A program made the translations under genes and the position numbers. A stretch of 64,000 nucleotides of DNA from Delphinapterus leucas (Eukaryota; Chordata; Mammalia; Artiodactyla; Monodontidae). The stretch lies in the NCBI RefSeq assembly GCF_002288925.2, contig NW_022098031.1, forward strand, positions 3,694,869 through 3,758,868, read 5' to 3'. The notes under the pieces are model-generated. The model did no database searches. It was not told the origin of the DNA and worked only from the letters and a program-made list of their open reading frames with translations. Positions 11,130-23,879 of the stretch are shown piece after piece (position 1 is the first letter of the stretch; each line of letters opens with the position of its first letter).

Positions 11130-12780
11130 TTTTCTGGCTTCAAGTTCAGAAGTCTTTTCATTAGGCAGTATATACTAAAACCTTATTTACCTCAAATTCT
11201 TAAAACCAGGAGGTTGAATGAGATGACCTCCAAGATTTTATTCAATTTAGGAAGGCTAGGATTCCATGTGTCTGCACTTAATACAAACCTTATAGGAAAG
11301 GAACCAGTATTTTTCTCTGATAACACCTTAAAATTATCAAAGAGAGAGAGAGAGATGAGCCCTTGAATGTAGATGGGGAACCTACTGTGATGAATGAGTA
11401 AAACGTCCCACAGGATGAAGTCTGTCAAGAAACTAAGAGCCCATCCAAAGGTGACGTTGAACACACTCCCCTTCTCAAGCAGCACAAATAGGAGATGTCT
11501 ACTCCTGGTGGGGTGACAAGTTCTGGAAAAGTCATTTTCATGAAAAACATAAGCTCCTTATTTGCATATATGACAACAGAATTCTAGGAAAAATAGAATC
11601 AAGAAATATAAATTAGAGAACAAGAAAAAACTATGCACCAAACATATAAATCAATGCTCAAAAAATAAGAAAGAACAATCATCTCTTGGCTGTGCATACA
11701 ACTCCAGACTGTCCCTAAATAGCATCACATTCTTCCCTTTGGTTCTTTGTCAGCTTCACTGCCATGGTGTTCCCAAACACTGAAGGCCACCTGCTTTGTA
11801 ACAGATTAGGCATTAGATTGAAGACATCACTTTCACCAAATTGCTGTCCCTGTTATCAGCCAAGTGTCCTTCTCTAAGGCAGAAACTCTCAGAGAAATGA
11901 AACCCTCCACTGCCTCTGCTTAGCAGAAATCACACCAATCCTATCCTTCCAATCCATGATTACATTTTTGGTCTAGACACTAAGGTAACTGATAAAAGTC
12001 CCTTTCTTTTTATGTGAAATATCAAGAAATAATTCATTATTCAATCTCTTTATTGCACATGTACCAAAAAACTTTAATCTATGGGTATAGATCACCACGA
12101 ACATTAAGTTTCTCTGATCTATTTTACATAATTTAATGGAAACTGTAGCTTTCAATCCACTGGGAATATAACATAACCATCTTCAAAGTGTTTTCCTAAA
12201 CACAACACTCAATCTCCCTTCAAGATGAAGGGTCTTACCCAAGGTGATAATGAAAAGACCTCAAAGGTCCTTCAAGTAAGCAATTTATACTTTTAGAATA
12301 GACTGATTTATCTCTGCTCTTGGGAAGGTTTCATTATGTACAAATTATAGCTTCATACTTCATTTCAGAATCCTGTTGTTTCTGAAAAGAGAATACACTC
12401 TTGCTCCTGTGGAGAGTAAAATCAACCCTATTTTTATGTCTGGGGTAGCTCCTATCTGGGTACTTTGGTGTGTTTGACTGTATGTGACAATAGGAAATAC
12501 TATAATTTTCTAACAAATAGTAGCTTGAACTGAAAAAACAAACCATAGACAAATTATATCATTTTAAACGGACCCTCCACCCCCAGTTTCCTTTTTAATT
12601 CTGTCAATGGCTTTTAATTATTATTGGGGTAAAAAACAACCTTGTGCCTCCACCCTCTGGTACCTCACGATCTCGTAAGTCTTTTCCTTCCAGGGACTCC
12701 CCTGCTTCCATCTCCCCTCTCTGTCATCCACCATATGCCCCTCCCTGCAACTTCTCCAACAGTCCTCACTTCCTTCCATC
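11130..12780. other. Unique DNA, no gene seen
   Basis: There is a short (GA)n run at 11338-11356. Otherwise no recognised repeat, exon or RNA gene. The 97-codon minus frame at 11192-11485 has no known domain. Confidence 0.5.
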
Positions 12781-12789
12781 TCCGAGACT

Positions 12790-13115
12790 TCAAACACACT
12801 GAAAATCTATCTCCATCTCCTACCCATAGATGAACCCCACCTCCCAACTTGTTAGGGAAACTCTACCCCTTCCTTCAGATTTCAGCTCTGTGATCACATC
12901 CTACAGGAAAGGTCTCACTCAGCTCACTCACCAGGTTTCATTTTTTTCACATGTTTCTCCTTCATTATACTTATCGAAGTAGTCATTTGAATTTATTTGC
13001 TTGATTCTTTGATGAATATCATCATCCCTGTTCCATGAGGTGAAAACCATAACTTTTTTGTGGTCATTAGTACATTCCTGGCACGGTGTTCAATATATAT
13101 ATTTAGCCAAGAAAC
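12790..13115 (+). mobile_element. L2-like LINE 3' region
   Basis: A diverged series of L2 landmarks: 'ttcagatttcagctctgtga', 'ttatacttatcgaagtagtc', 'ccatgaggtgaaaaccataa' and 'cctggcacggtgttcaatat'. The 5' edge is uncertain. Confidence 0.55.
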
Positions 13116-13183
13116 TGAATTTTTAAATGTAATCTACATAAAGAACATAAAACAAATTTTAATGAGAAAAACCGTAAGCAAGG

Positions 13184-13335
13184 GAGATTGGGATTGACAT
13201 ATATACACTAATATGTATAAAATAGATAACTAATAAGAACCTGTTTTATAGCACAGGGAACTCTACTTCATTTCGCTGTACAGTAGAAACTAATACAACA
13301 TTGTAAAACAACCATACCCCAATTAAAAAAAAAAA
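13184..13335 (+). mobile_element. L1 3'-terminal fragment
   Basis: Starts in L1 3'UTR ('gagattgggattgacatata'), passes 'aagaacctgttttatagcac' and 'gaaactaatacaacattgta', and ends in an A-run. The probable target duplication is taagcaagg/taaccaagg (13175-13183 and 13336-13344, 8 of 9 identical). Confidence 0.88.
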
Positions 13336-13344
13336 TAACCAAGG

Positions 13345-15667
13345 ATAATTACAATATCTAAAGAAATGCTTCTTTTTAGTAAAGACATTGGAGGAAAACA
13401 CTAGTAGAAGTCATAGGGAAATCTAACTAATATTGGCTTTAAAGAAGAAAAATTATGTGATTTTGTTGGAAGGAGAAGGGCTTGTGTAAAAATTGATTTG
13501 CTGATTCTATATCAAGATCCTTGGTGTTTTGCTTGGTTATTTGTATAAAAAGTGACTCATTCTTCTTTTCAAGCAACAAAAGCTCAATTTCACATTCAAA
13601 AATGTCTGCAGCACAATTGCTGCTCCAACATTTGGACTTGAAAGAAACTATTTGTAAACCTGTATGAAAGATATTTTCTTCTGACTTGCCTTCTTACTCA
13701 GGACCAATAAACATCCTATTTGTAAATCCTAGGTAACTCAGCTTAGCTGTTTTACTCAAGTAGGTATAATAATCTACAGGGACTAATAACATGGGAAAAC
13801 CCAAAAATCATGATGAAAACTGAGGTTACCAACCTTTACTTTGCTTTTCACTGAAATCTCATCTTTACATTCTTTGTGGGTTTTTTGTTTTTTGGTTTTT
13901 TGTGTGAAACTGCTGAGTGTCTAAGATGTGAGTATCTTAGAGTAAAGTGAGCAGAGTTCTAGTTATAGTAACTGACTCAGAAGCAACCATTCAAGATGCT
14001 GCATTGAATTGAAAAGGATTCCTAATAAAGGGGTGTGGAACACAGGTGGAGTCCTCGGGTCACGACCCGTGGAAGGGAGAATTCCTTCTCTCCCACCTAC
14101 CCAACCACTATACCTAGCACATATGTTGCTCATTTTTTGTTTGTTGATTGAGTGACTGAATGAATGAATTAATGATTTTGACAGCATCATAGCATGCATT
14201 CATAGTAGTGTACAGAGTATATCCAAAAAATATTATCTACTTGGGGCATCAGAACCTTACCTCAGGGAATTTGACAAAACCTGGAGAGGGTCTTTAACTT
14301 AGAACACTCTAGGGAATACAAAAAGTCAAGAAAGAATAAGTAAACCTAAAAAAAAAGAAAATTTTAGAATAAATTTGACCAAATTTCATAGTTTGTCATG
14401 GTAAACAGTATCTAAGGATTTTTGCCAGGAAATCCTTATTGGTACTTCTCTATTCTATTCTAGTTTCTATTCTGTAGTTTGGTCTGAACACCTTTTCTTG
14501 CATTTTTCAAGTTCTGCTGTTCCTCTTGTGTGATTTATTGGTTAGGCTGATTGTTGCAATGAACAACCGACAGATTGTAAGTGCCTTAAACCAATAAGGG
14601 TGTCTGTCTTGTTCAGGTCACCATCAATGTAGATTCAGTGAGATGGCAGGGTGGTCCACTCCATACAATCACTGAAGGACCAGGCTCCTTCCCACTGGTG
14701 GCCCTTTGGGGCTCTTATGCAGAGGCTGAAGGTCAGAGCCTTTACAGGAATCTCTAGATGCAGACCAGCCAGTAGGCAAAATTTGAGAAGGATCTGCATG
14801 TTCTCATGCGAGGAGTATGAGCTATGCCTGAAAATGGCACGCATCCCTTTTATCCACATGCCATTGGCCAGAACTTGGTCACGTGCAAGGGCGGGGTGGG
14901 AAATTTAGAAAAGTGAAATACCAAGGGAGAGAATTTTAAACAGCTAGCTAGCCAGTTTCTTCCACCGTGTCCCCATTTCCTGGCCACACGTTGCCCTGTT
15001 CTGGGATGTCACTTCTTTGCATCAGGATATCATTTTCAATCTCCATTTATGGACTTGCTGAAAGTTGACTGGACTTAAAATTATGTATCCATTTTTTATC
15101 CCTAAGTATATTTCCTCGTGCTCTGTAAAATGCTTGCCACGAATTATTTATTACCCAGAATGGCTTTTCTCTGTCTAGCTCTGACAGCCTTCTGTTGTGG
15201 GTCCTCCTGATGCATATTCTTGGCCTGCAGTGAGGAAAGGGTGCTTGAAACACTCTCTCAGTCAGGAGAAGGGAGCTAAATATGGCCTTTATCTCCTATT
15301 GAGTAGAAAAGCCCATTAAAAATACCCCCCCCAGTGGCAACAACCACAAAGCATTCCTTCCCAATCTGTTTTATGGCCTCATTTTATAAAAAGTTACTAA
15401 TATTTATGATTGTTCATTTGTTTTTATCTGAGACATCTGGGAACCTTTACTCTTCAAACATGAGTCTTCCTTCTCTGATGTGCTGTTTCCCTAGACTCAA
15501 AAAATACTGATAAAGAATAGCCTCAAACGAATCTGTCTCCTGGATGAATTGCCCTCGCAAATTAAAAAGCTTCGCTTACATTCTTATATATTCAGTTCAG
15601 TAGCGTGGTTAACCCAAACTCTTGCACTTTTTTTCCAACGAGAGAAATGAGAAAGAAGTGCACTTTA
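13345..15667. other. Mostly unique DNA
   Basis: No coding exon is recognised. Around 14600-14930, 'catgccattggccagaactt' and neighbouring words look like an ancient dispersed repeat, but I cannot assign the family. A C-run lies at about 15325-15332. Confidence 0.45.
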
Positions 15668-16009
15668 GGACTTCCCTGGTGGCACAGTGGTTAAGAATCT
15701 GCCTACCAATGAAGGGGACACGGGTTCGAGCCCTGGTCCGGGAAGATCCCACATGCCACAGAGCAACTAAGCCCGTGCGCCACAACTACTGAGCCTGTGC
15801 TCTAGAGCCCGTGAGCCACAACTACTGAACCTGTGTGCCACAACTACTGAAGCCCCTGCGCCTAGAGCCTATGCTCCGCAACAAGAGAAGCCACCGCAAT
15901 GAGAAGCACGTGCACTGCAATGAAGACTAGCCCCCGCTCGCTGCAACAAAACCCCAGGCGCAGCGATGAAGACCCAACAGAACCAAAAATAAATAAATTT
16001 AAAACACCC
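15668..16009 (+). mobile_element. CHR SINE, long form
   Basis: Full head, B-box region 'ggttcgagccctgg', repeated 'ccacaactactgaa' body and A-rich tail. The target duplication is gcacttta (15660-15667 and 16010-16017). Confidence 0.95.
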
Positions 16010-16017
16010 GCACTTTA

Positions 16018-18456
16018 ATTTTATTCCAATGATAAGAAAATTAGAGTTATTTTATACTAAAAAAACCTTAATATGGCCTGAAAATCTCAACAATTTTTTA
16101 TCATCTGAAACAACTTTAACGGATTTTCTCTAGTATGCCATTAATACAAATACATTTTGTTTTATTGAGGTCAAACTGCATTCCCTTGTCTTGCTCCCTA
16201 GGATTAGGAAATTAGGTAAAAATTAGCTCACTGTGGTTATATTCATTTTAATATTGCTGCATAAAGGAGAGGATTAGCAAAAGGGCAAGCTGATACCTCA
16301 CAAAGATCAAGCACTTTATATTAAGCCAGAGTTCCTGTGATGTAAGGGGAAATTAAGAAAGTAAGAAAGACAATCTACAAATAAATGAGTGAAAGCACCA
16401 CCGAAGGTAGTGGTTATTGACTTTTGAAAGCTTTCCTTAAAAATTAGCATGTGTTTTATGTATAAATGCATTAAGTATTAAGCCACACAGAAAGTCAGCT
16501 TTGAGTGCTTCATTTCTCTATATCCTCTTTAGCTACAAGTAGAGCTAACTATAAATATATTTTTTCTTCCTATAGGTGTCATTTTCCTAAGAGCTTTAAG
16601 CCTACTTTATCATTTCAGTTACAAGTTAATTAAGTACTATACACACACACAGTACAAATATATAAGGAACAATTATGCTTTACATGACACACATACATGA
16701 TACAAATACATATATATACACACACACATAAATAAATACCACCCATATATGCTGGATATTGAAAGTTAGCTTTAGCTTTCTCAAGCTCCCTTTTATCTTC
16801 CTTCTAATTGGAGAGACTGGAAAACCTAAAACTAAATATTTAGACTTCCTTGAATCTAAGATTCTTAATGCGAATCTAAGATTCTTGATGCAAACAAGAT
16901 TCTTGAATGCACCTTTGTGAAATATGGGAGACAAAGAAGGATGAAAGAATCGGTCTGTTCCTTTTTGGTTCTTTCTGCTGTCAAGCAATGCATGGAAATG
17001 GGAGTTACTTTCAGCAGCAATGACCCAGGGTCTGTTCACAAGCTGTCCAGGTGTTAAGAAATGGTTGGGTCAGCTTCTTCTGGCTTTGTGATCTCTGGAT
17101 CACAGCTGTAGGTCCATTCCGCAGATTCCTGGGGGATGAGAAGAAGTTGTCCACAGCAGCAGCTTCATTACAGACCTGCTTTATTAGAGATGACTAATCT
17201 TGGGATCAAAGTTATAGGCCGTGTTCTTGAACTTATACCACCATTTATAGTGTTAGAGGTGCTAGCTCCAAGTAAATTATGAACTCTTCTGGAAGTCGTT
17301 CCTGGAGGCCCATCTTAGAACCCACTTCTTCCTCCCTTCTCATAATTTATGAGCATAAAATTTCATGTATTAAATTAAAGGCATAGAATGTTTCCTGTTC
17401 CTTGCACTGAACCCTGACTGATGTAACTGTATGACATTTTATGCAATTTTTCAGTGTATTCAACTGTTCTCTAATTCACTGGGCTATAACCGTTGCACCT
17501 GGTGCAACTCCGTACAAATCTGCTCACAATTTCCCTCAGGATAATTTGTCCCCTCCAAAGCCCTACAACCAGTTTTCTGTCATTGTCTAAGGAATTCTAG
17601 GGACATCTTTGTCAAAGAGCTTCCTCTCCCACATCTTTCTAATTTCAGTTTAGACTCTCTCGCTTTTTCCTGCATTCCCACTTACAGCCCCTCTCAGTCT
17701 CAACCCTGATACCACTTTTACACTCAAGGTATTTAATGATGCATATTTTCTGCAATATTGACGAGGTTTGAGTTTTTCTCTTTTATCTTGGGTAAATATA
17801 AATTTTGCAATAAATCCCTCTGCTTTGGGCTTATGGAAAAAAGAACAGCCATAACAATAACAAAGTGGCAAAAACAAAGTCATTCAATATTATCTCCATT
17901 CCCTTTGTGGGAGAAAATAACCAATCAAAAAGGTGAATCAATAATTCAGAATTAGATCCAGGAGGATTTTTTTTTTAAAGTCTGCATTTCTTGCTGCTTT
18001 TCTCTTCTCTCCTTGGAAGGTCATTGGTGATTTTCCTACGAATTTTATCCTTCCTTCTACTCCTGGCAAGACTCACCGAGACACAGCCTGTCAACTCTGT
18101 GAGCTAAGACTCTTCTGACAGACTATAGGGGAGAGAAAAGCCTCTGCTGCCGCCGGGACCACAAAGCAGACGAAATCAAGACTAAATGCTACCCTACAAC
18201 AGTGAGAGAAGCATCTCCCAGGAGCAGTGGTGGAGTAGAAATATGTTATGGCTACTGGAAACCTTTGTGGTAGTCACCCATTTTTTCATAGTGAGGCAAT
18301 AAATCCGTTTCTTTGGGGAACTGCCTCTTATTTACTCCATGCTGCCTGGTAACTATCACTGACAATATTCCACCATGTGCTACTTACAAGGTGGTTTTTG
18401 ATTCAACCTAGGCCAATCCTCCTCTCTCTTCCAGGTGTGTTGAAAACTGAATAGAG
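16018..18456. other. AT-rich unique DNA with short tandem repeats
   Basis: No gene is recognised. About 16852-16905 holds an imperfect tandem repeat of 'gaatctaagattcttgatgc'. At 17160-17425 and 18060-18330 there are LTR-like endings ('gaaccctgactgatgtaa', 'gaggcaataaatccgtttct') that may be very old MaLR remnants. They are too diverged to call. Confidence 0.4.
16642..16735. repeat. Interrupted CA/TA microsatellites
   Basis: Two short (CA)n runs and a (TA)n run are separated by non-repeat sequence. They are simple-sequence only. Confidence 0.8.
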
Positions 18457-18669
18457 GGCTTCCCTGGTGGCGCAGTGGTTGAGAGTCCGCCTGCCGATGC
18501 AGGGGACACGGGTTCGTGCCCCGGTCTGGGAAGATCCCACATGCCGCCGAGTGGCCGGGCCCGTGAGCCATGGCCGCTGAACCTGCGCGTCCGGAGCCTG
18601 TGCTCCGCAACGGGAGAGGCCACAACAGTGAGAGGCCCATGTACCGCCCCCTCACTCCCCCCCAAAAAA
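18457..18669 (+). mobile_element. CHR SINE, short form
   Basis: Complete short form. The tail is an unusual C-rich block ('cctcactcccccccaaaa') before the A-run. The perfect target duplication aaaactgaatagag lies at 18443-18456 and 18670-18683. Confidence 0.97.
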
Positions 18670-18683
18670 AAAACTGAATAGAG

Positions 18684-19952
18684 ACCCACAGGAACTGAAG
18701 ACACTGGGACTGAGACATCCACTGTTAGGCCCTCCAAGATGTCCTGTGCTCCTCTGCTTGCCTCTCATCCTCAAACTTAGTTGTTTTTGTGAGCATTTTT
18801 TTAAAATTTTGTGAGCTCCTTAGTACATTTTAATAAGCCCCCTTTACGAAAACGTTTGAGACTGAATTTTGTTTCATTTTAACTAGAGAACCCTAACCAA
18901 TCTTCCCCTCCCCTAATCCATCACTCCCTGTCTCTCTCCTTTTCATTAAACATCGTCCAACTGACTCTTCACAGGCAGTAAAATCCAGCTTACCATTGCT
19001 GGGCAAAAGCATTCCATCATTTATGCATTCAACAAACACAGATTAAGATTTCACTAAATGACACATGCTAGAAATACAAAGATGGCAGCTTATACTCTAG
19101 CAAGTGATAATGCAATACAGAGTAAAATTTAGGGAAAGAATTATCAGAAGAAACAACATCTGAACTCTTCAAAAGAGTTTAGACATTTTATGAAATAGAA
19201 GGGAAGGAAGGAATGTACTCCAGACAAAAAAAATCTGGCAAAAGCAGGAAGGAGTCTAGCCTTTGAGCTCAAATGACTAAACACTGTGTTAAACTAGAAC
19301 CCAGATTCAAACTGGAAAGTGATGGAAAATTGGACTGGAATGGGAAAAAGAGCCAGATTAGTAAAACCAGATTACGTGCTCAGAATACAATGGAAAGATA
19401 AGAACGTACAGATAGCACTAGTTGCCCTCTCCCCCTATTTCTCCTCCCTCCTCACAGTGTTTAGCACTCGCAGTTTTAAACTGGACTCGTCAAGGCATAG
19501 AGTGAAGAATGCATTTGCCAGCTTCTCTTAATAGTTAGATATGTACATGTGACTAAATTCTGGCCAACGCGAAGTGAGCAGATTACTGTCTGCGATATGC
19601 GGGTCATGCTCTTTAGGAAGGAGCTTGCCCTCTCCTTCCCCACTTCCCCTCCCTACTGGGCATGTAAACATAGAGATGGTGAGGCTACTTGGACCATGCT
19701 GATGAGAGCAGCACCTGGAGGATGGGGAGCAAACAGATTGAAGTTTCCTGGGTCCCCAGCTTCATGGAGCTTCCACACATGCCCTGGAATAATTACACTT
19801 TATCTATTACACAGAAACAAATATCAACTTTAACCCAGTTTAAACAATGTACAGTGGCCATCTGTCACAGCAGGTGAATCAGTAACATAACTGTAACGAG
19901 AGGACTTAAGGACAGAAAATGAAGACATAACAATTAAATTCATGCTTTAGAA
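18684..19952. other. Unique DNA with a possible ancient repeat
   Basis: No gene is recognised. About 19015-19200 ('gcattcaacaaacacagatt', 'tgctagaaatacaaagatgg') resembles the same old repeat type seen better near 29.75 and 33.6 kb. Confidence 0.4.
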
Positions 19953-20266
19953 CAGGAGTTAGCAAACTATGGCCTGCAAGCAAAAGTCAGCCCATTTCAT
20001 GTTTCTGTATGACACATGAGCAAGATGTTTTTTACGTTTTTAAATTGCTGAAAAGAAGAAGATTTTGTGATACGTGAAAATTATATAAAATTTAAGGCCC
20101 ATATAAACGTTGTATGGGAACACAGCCATGTTCATTCATTTATGTATTGTCTGTTGCTGCTTTCACATTACACCAACCTGGTTGAAGAACTGGAAGAGAG
20201 ATCACATGGCCCACAGTCTAAAATATTTACTGCCTGGTCCTTTACAGAAAGAGTTGCCAATTCCTG
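19953..20266 (+). mobile_element. Non-autonomous hAT (Charlie-type) element
   Basis: Ends are imperfect inverted repeats ('caggagttagcaaact' on the left, 'agagttgccaattcctg' on the right) flanked by an 8-bp hAT-length duplication, ctttagaa/ctttagac (19945-19952 and 20267-20274). The interior 'gggaacacagccatgttcat' and 'taaaatatttactgcctggt' belongs to a common eutherian MER element whose exact name I do not recall with certainty. It has no coding capacity. Confidence 0.8.
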
Positions 20267-20870
20267 CTTTAGACGATCACCTCAATGCATGCACCAAATT
20301 TCCTGAAGAATGAAGAGAATAAAATCAAACAAGAGCAAATCAGAAGGAAGAGTGGTTCAAGATGGCAGAGTACAAGGACGTGTGCTCACTCCCTCTTGCG
20401 AGAGCACCAGAATCACAACTAACTGATGAACAATCATCAACAGGAAGACACTGGAACTCACCAAAAAAGACGATACCCCACATCCAAAGACAAAGGAGAA
20501 GCCGCAATGAGACGGTAGGAGGGGTGCAATCACAATAAAATCAAATCCCATAACCGCTGGGTGGGTGACTCACAAACAGGAGAACACTTATACCACAGAA
20601 GTCCACCCACTGGAGAGAAGGTTCTGAGCCCCACGTCAGGCTTCCCAACCTGGGGGTCTGGCAACAGGAGGGGGAATTCTCAGAAAATCAGACTTTGAAG
20701 GCTAGCAGGATTTGACTGCAGGACATTGACAGGACTGGGGGAAACAGAGACTCCACTCTTGGAGGGCACACACAAGGTAGTGTGTCCACCAGGACCCAGG
20801 GGGAAGGGCAGTGACTCCATAGGAGACTCAACCAGACTTACCTCCTAGTGTTGGAGGGTCTCCTGCAGAG

Positions 20871-20932
20871 GCGGGGGGGGCGGCGGCGGAGGCGGCCCAG
20901 AGTGGCGGGGGGGTGGGGGGGGGGGGGGGGGG

Positions 20933-20963
<31 letters not shown>

Positions 20964-20993
20964 CGGGGGGGGGGGGCGGGGCGGTGGTGGTGG
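20871..20993 (+). repeat. Long G tract in L1 5'UTR
   Basis: From about 20905 to 20984 the plus strand is almost pure G, broken only by single C or T bases, and is preceded by GGC repeats. It could form G-quadruplexes. Its length may also reflect assembly error, because such tracts sequence poorly. The Gly-rich and Pro-rich frames across it are artefacts. Confidence 0.9.
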
Positions 20994-21377
20994 CTGTGGT
21001 TCACCTTGGGGAAAAGGACACTGGAAGCAGAAGTTCTGGGAAGTACTCCTTGGAGTGAGCTCTCCAAGAGTCCACCATTAGCCCCACCAAAGAGCCTGTA
21101 GGCTCCAGTGCTGGGTCCCCTCAGGCCAAACAACCAACAGGGAGGGAACTCAGCCCAACACATTAGCAGACAAGTGGATTAAAGTTTTACTGAGCTCAGC
21201 CCAACAGAGCAACACCCAGCTCTACCCACCACCAGTCCCTCCCATCAGGAAGCTTGCACAAGTCTCTTAGATAGCCTCATCCACCAGAGGACAGACAGCA
21301 GAAGCAAGAAGAACTATAATCCTGCAGCCTGTAGAATGAAAACCACATTCACAGAAACCACATTTATAGACAAAATG

Positions 21378-22260
21378 AACAGGCAGAGGACTATAAACCG
21401 GATGAAGGGACAAGACAAAACCCCAGAGAAGCAATAAATGAACTGGAGATAGGCAACCTTCCAGAAAAAAAAGTTCAGAATAATGATAGTGAAGATGATC
21501 CAGGACCCCGGAAAAACAATGGAGGCAAAGATCAAGAAGATGCAAGAAATGTTTAACAAAGACCTAGAACAATTAAAGAACAAACAAACAGAGATGAACA
21601 ATACAATAACTGAAATGAAAAATACACTAGAAGGAATCAATAGCAGAATAACTGAGGCAGAAGAACAGATAAGTGACCTGGAAGACAGAATGGTAGAAAT
21701 TACTGCCTCAGAACAGAATAAAGAAAAAAGAACAAAAAGAAATGAAGACAGCATACGAGACCTCTGGGACAACATTAAACGCACCACATTTGCATTATAA
21801 GGGTCCCAGAAGAGAGAGAAAGGACCTGAGAAAATATTTGAAGAGATTATAGTCAAAAACTTCCTTAACATGGGAAAGGAAATAGCCACCCAACCCCAGG
21901 AAATGCAGAGAGTCCCATGCAGGATAAACCCAAGGAGAAACATGCCAAGACACATAGTAATCAAACAGACAAAAATTAAAGACAAAGAAAAATTATTAAA
22001 AGCAAAAAGGGAAAAATGACAAATAACATACAAGGGAACTCCCATAAGGTTAACAGATGATTTCTAAGCAGAAACTCTACAAGCCAGAAGGCAGTGGCAT
22101 GATATATTTCAAGTCATGAAAGGGAAGAACCTGCAACCAAGATTACTCTACTCAGCAAGAATCTCATTCAGATTCAACAGAGAAATCGAAAGCTTTACAG
22201 ACAAGCAAAAGCTAAGAGAATTCAGCACCACCAGACCAGCTCTATAACAAACACTAAAGA
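21378..22260 (+). pseudogene. L1 ORF1 (RNA-binding chaperone), degenerate
   Basis: The best-preserved open part is 21483-21800 (105 codons). It encodes a charged coiled-coil segment (with NKQTEMNNTITEMKNTLEGI and ITEAEEQISDLEDRM) running into the start of the RRM region (DSIRDLWDNIKR). After a stop at 21798-21800 the remaining RRM/C-terminal part continues in broken frames to about 22250. ORF1p normally forms trimers that coat L1 RNA. Here no continuous product is possible. The start is inferred from position after the UTR. Confidence 0.85.
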
Positions 22261-23500
22261 AACTTCTCTGAGTGGGAAACACAACGGAAGAAAATAACCT
22301 ACAAAAGAAAACCCAAAACAATTAAGAAAATGGTAATAGGAACATACATATCGATAATTACCTTAAATGTGAATGGATTAAATGCTCCAACCAAAAGACA
22401 AAGGCTCGCTGAATGGATACAAAAACAAGACCCATATATATGCTGTCTACAAGAGACCCATTTCAGACTTATGGACTCATACAGACTGAAAGTGAGGGGA
22501 TGGAAAAAAGATATTCCATGCAAATGGAAATCAAAAGAAAGCTGGAGTAGCAATACTCATATCAGATAAAATAGACTTTAATATAAAGAATGTTACAAGA
22601 GACAAGGAAGGATACTACGTAATGATCAAGGGATCAATCCAAGAAGAAGATATAACAATTATAAATATATATGCACCCAACATAGAAGCACCTCAATACA
22701 TAAGGCAAATGCTAACATGTATAAAAGAGGAAATCGACAGTAACACAATAATAGTGGGGGACTTTGTAACACCTCACTTACACCAATGGACAGATCAGCC
22801 AGACAGAAAATTAATAAGGAAACACAAGCTTTAAATGACACAATAGACCAGATAGATTTAACTGATATTTATAGGACATTCCATCCAAAAACAGCAGATT
22901 ACACTTTCTTCTCAAGTGCACACGGAACATTCTCCAGGATAGATCACATCTTGGGTCACAAATCAAGCCTCAGTAAATTTAAGAAAATTGAAATCATATC
23001 AAGCATCTTTTCCAACCACAACGCTATGAGATTAGAAATCAGTTACAGGGAAAAAAACGTAAAAAACGCAAACACATGGAGGCTAAAGAATACGTTACTA
23101 AATAACCAAGACATCACAGAAGAAATCAAAGAGGAAATCAACAAATACCTAGAGACAAAGGACAACGAAAACAGGACAATCCAAAGCCTATGGGATGCAG
23201 CAAAAGCAGTCCTAAGAGGGCAATCCTACCTCAAGAAACAAGAAAAATCTCAAATAAACAATCTAACCTTACACCTAAAGGAACTAGAGAAAGAAGAACA
23301 AACAAAACCCAAAGTAAGTAGAAGGTAAGAAATCATAAAGATCAGAGGAGAAATAAATGAAACAGAAACAAAGAAAACAATAGCAAAGATCAATAAAACT
23401 AAAAGCTGGTTCTCTGAGAAGATAAACAAAATTGATAAACCTTTAGCCAGACTTATCAAGAAAAAAAAGGAGAGGACTCAAATCAATAAAATTATAAATG

Positions 23501-23718
23501 AGGGACTACCCTGATGGCACAGTGCTTGAGAATCTGCCTGACAATGCAGGGGACACAGGTTCGAGCCCTGGTGTGGGAAGATCCCACATGCTACTGAGCA
23601 ACTAAGCCCATGAGCCACAAATACTGAGCCTGCACTCTAGAGCCTGAGAGCCACAACTACTGATCCCGTGTGCCACAACTACTGAAGCCATAAATAAATA
23701 AATAAAATAAAAATAAAC
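23501..23718 (+). mobile_element. CHR SINE, left copy of the composite
   Basis: Has the head ('agggactaccctgatggcac'), the B-box region 'ggttcgagccctgg' and body to 'actactgaagcc', then an A-rich (TAAA)n tract instead of the second half of the SINE. It is followed directly by non-SINE DNA. Confidence 0.9.
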
Positions 23719-23751
23719 ACGGTGAAAAGCCTATGAGGCAACGATTGCAAC

Positions 23752-23852
23752 CCCTTTTTGCAGAAGACAACAGAGGGTCTTAGAGGTCCAAAGCCACAGA
23801 GTTCCTAAATGGTAAAGTCAGGATTTGAACCCAAGTTTTTCTGACTGTGCTT
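23752..23852 (+). mobile_element. MIR fragment within the inserted block
   Basis: 'gcagaagacaacagagggtc', 'aggtccaaagccacagagtt' and 'gtcaggatttgaacccaagt' match the MIR 3' portion. An ancient MIR inside the block shows the cargo is old genomic DNA rather than a recent transcript. Confidence 0.75.
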
Positions 23853-23879
23853 AAGGAAGAAAAGCCAGCACTCAGGCCA

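Noticed and set aside
15668..15760. tRNA-like sequence with a B box
   Set aside because: It is the tRNA-derived head of a SINE, without a full cloverleaf. It is not a tRNA gene.
20828..21163. Poly-proline and poly-glycine frames on both strands
   Set aside because: They are by-products of the L1 G tract. There is no domain and no gene structure.
21314..22045. 243-codon hydrophobic minus-strand frame, membrane-protein-like
   Set aside because: It is the antisense of L1 ORF1. A-rich sense codons become Phe/Leu/Ser/Ile codons on the other strand.
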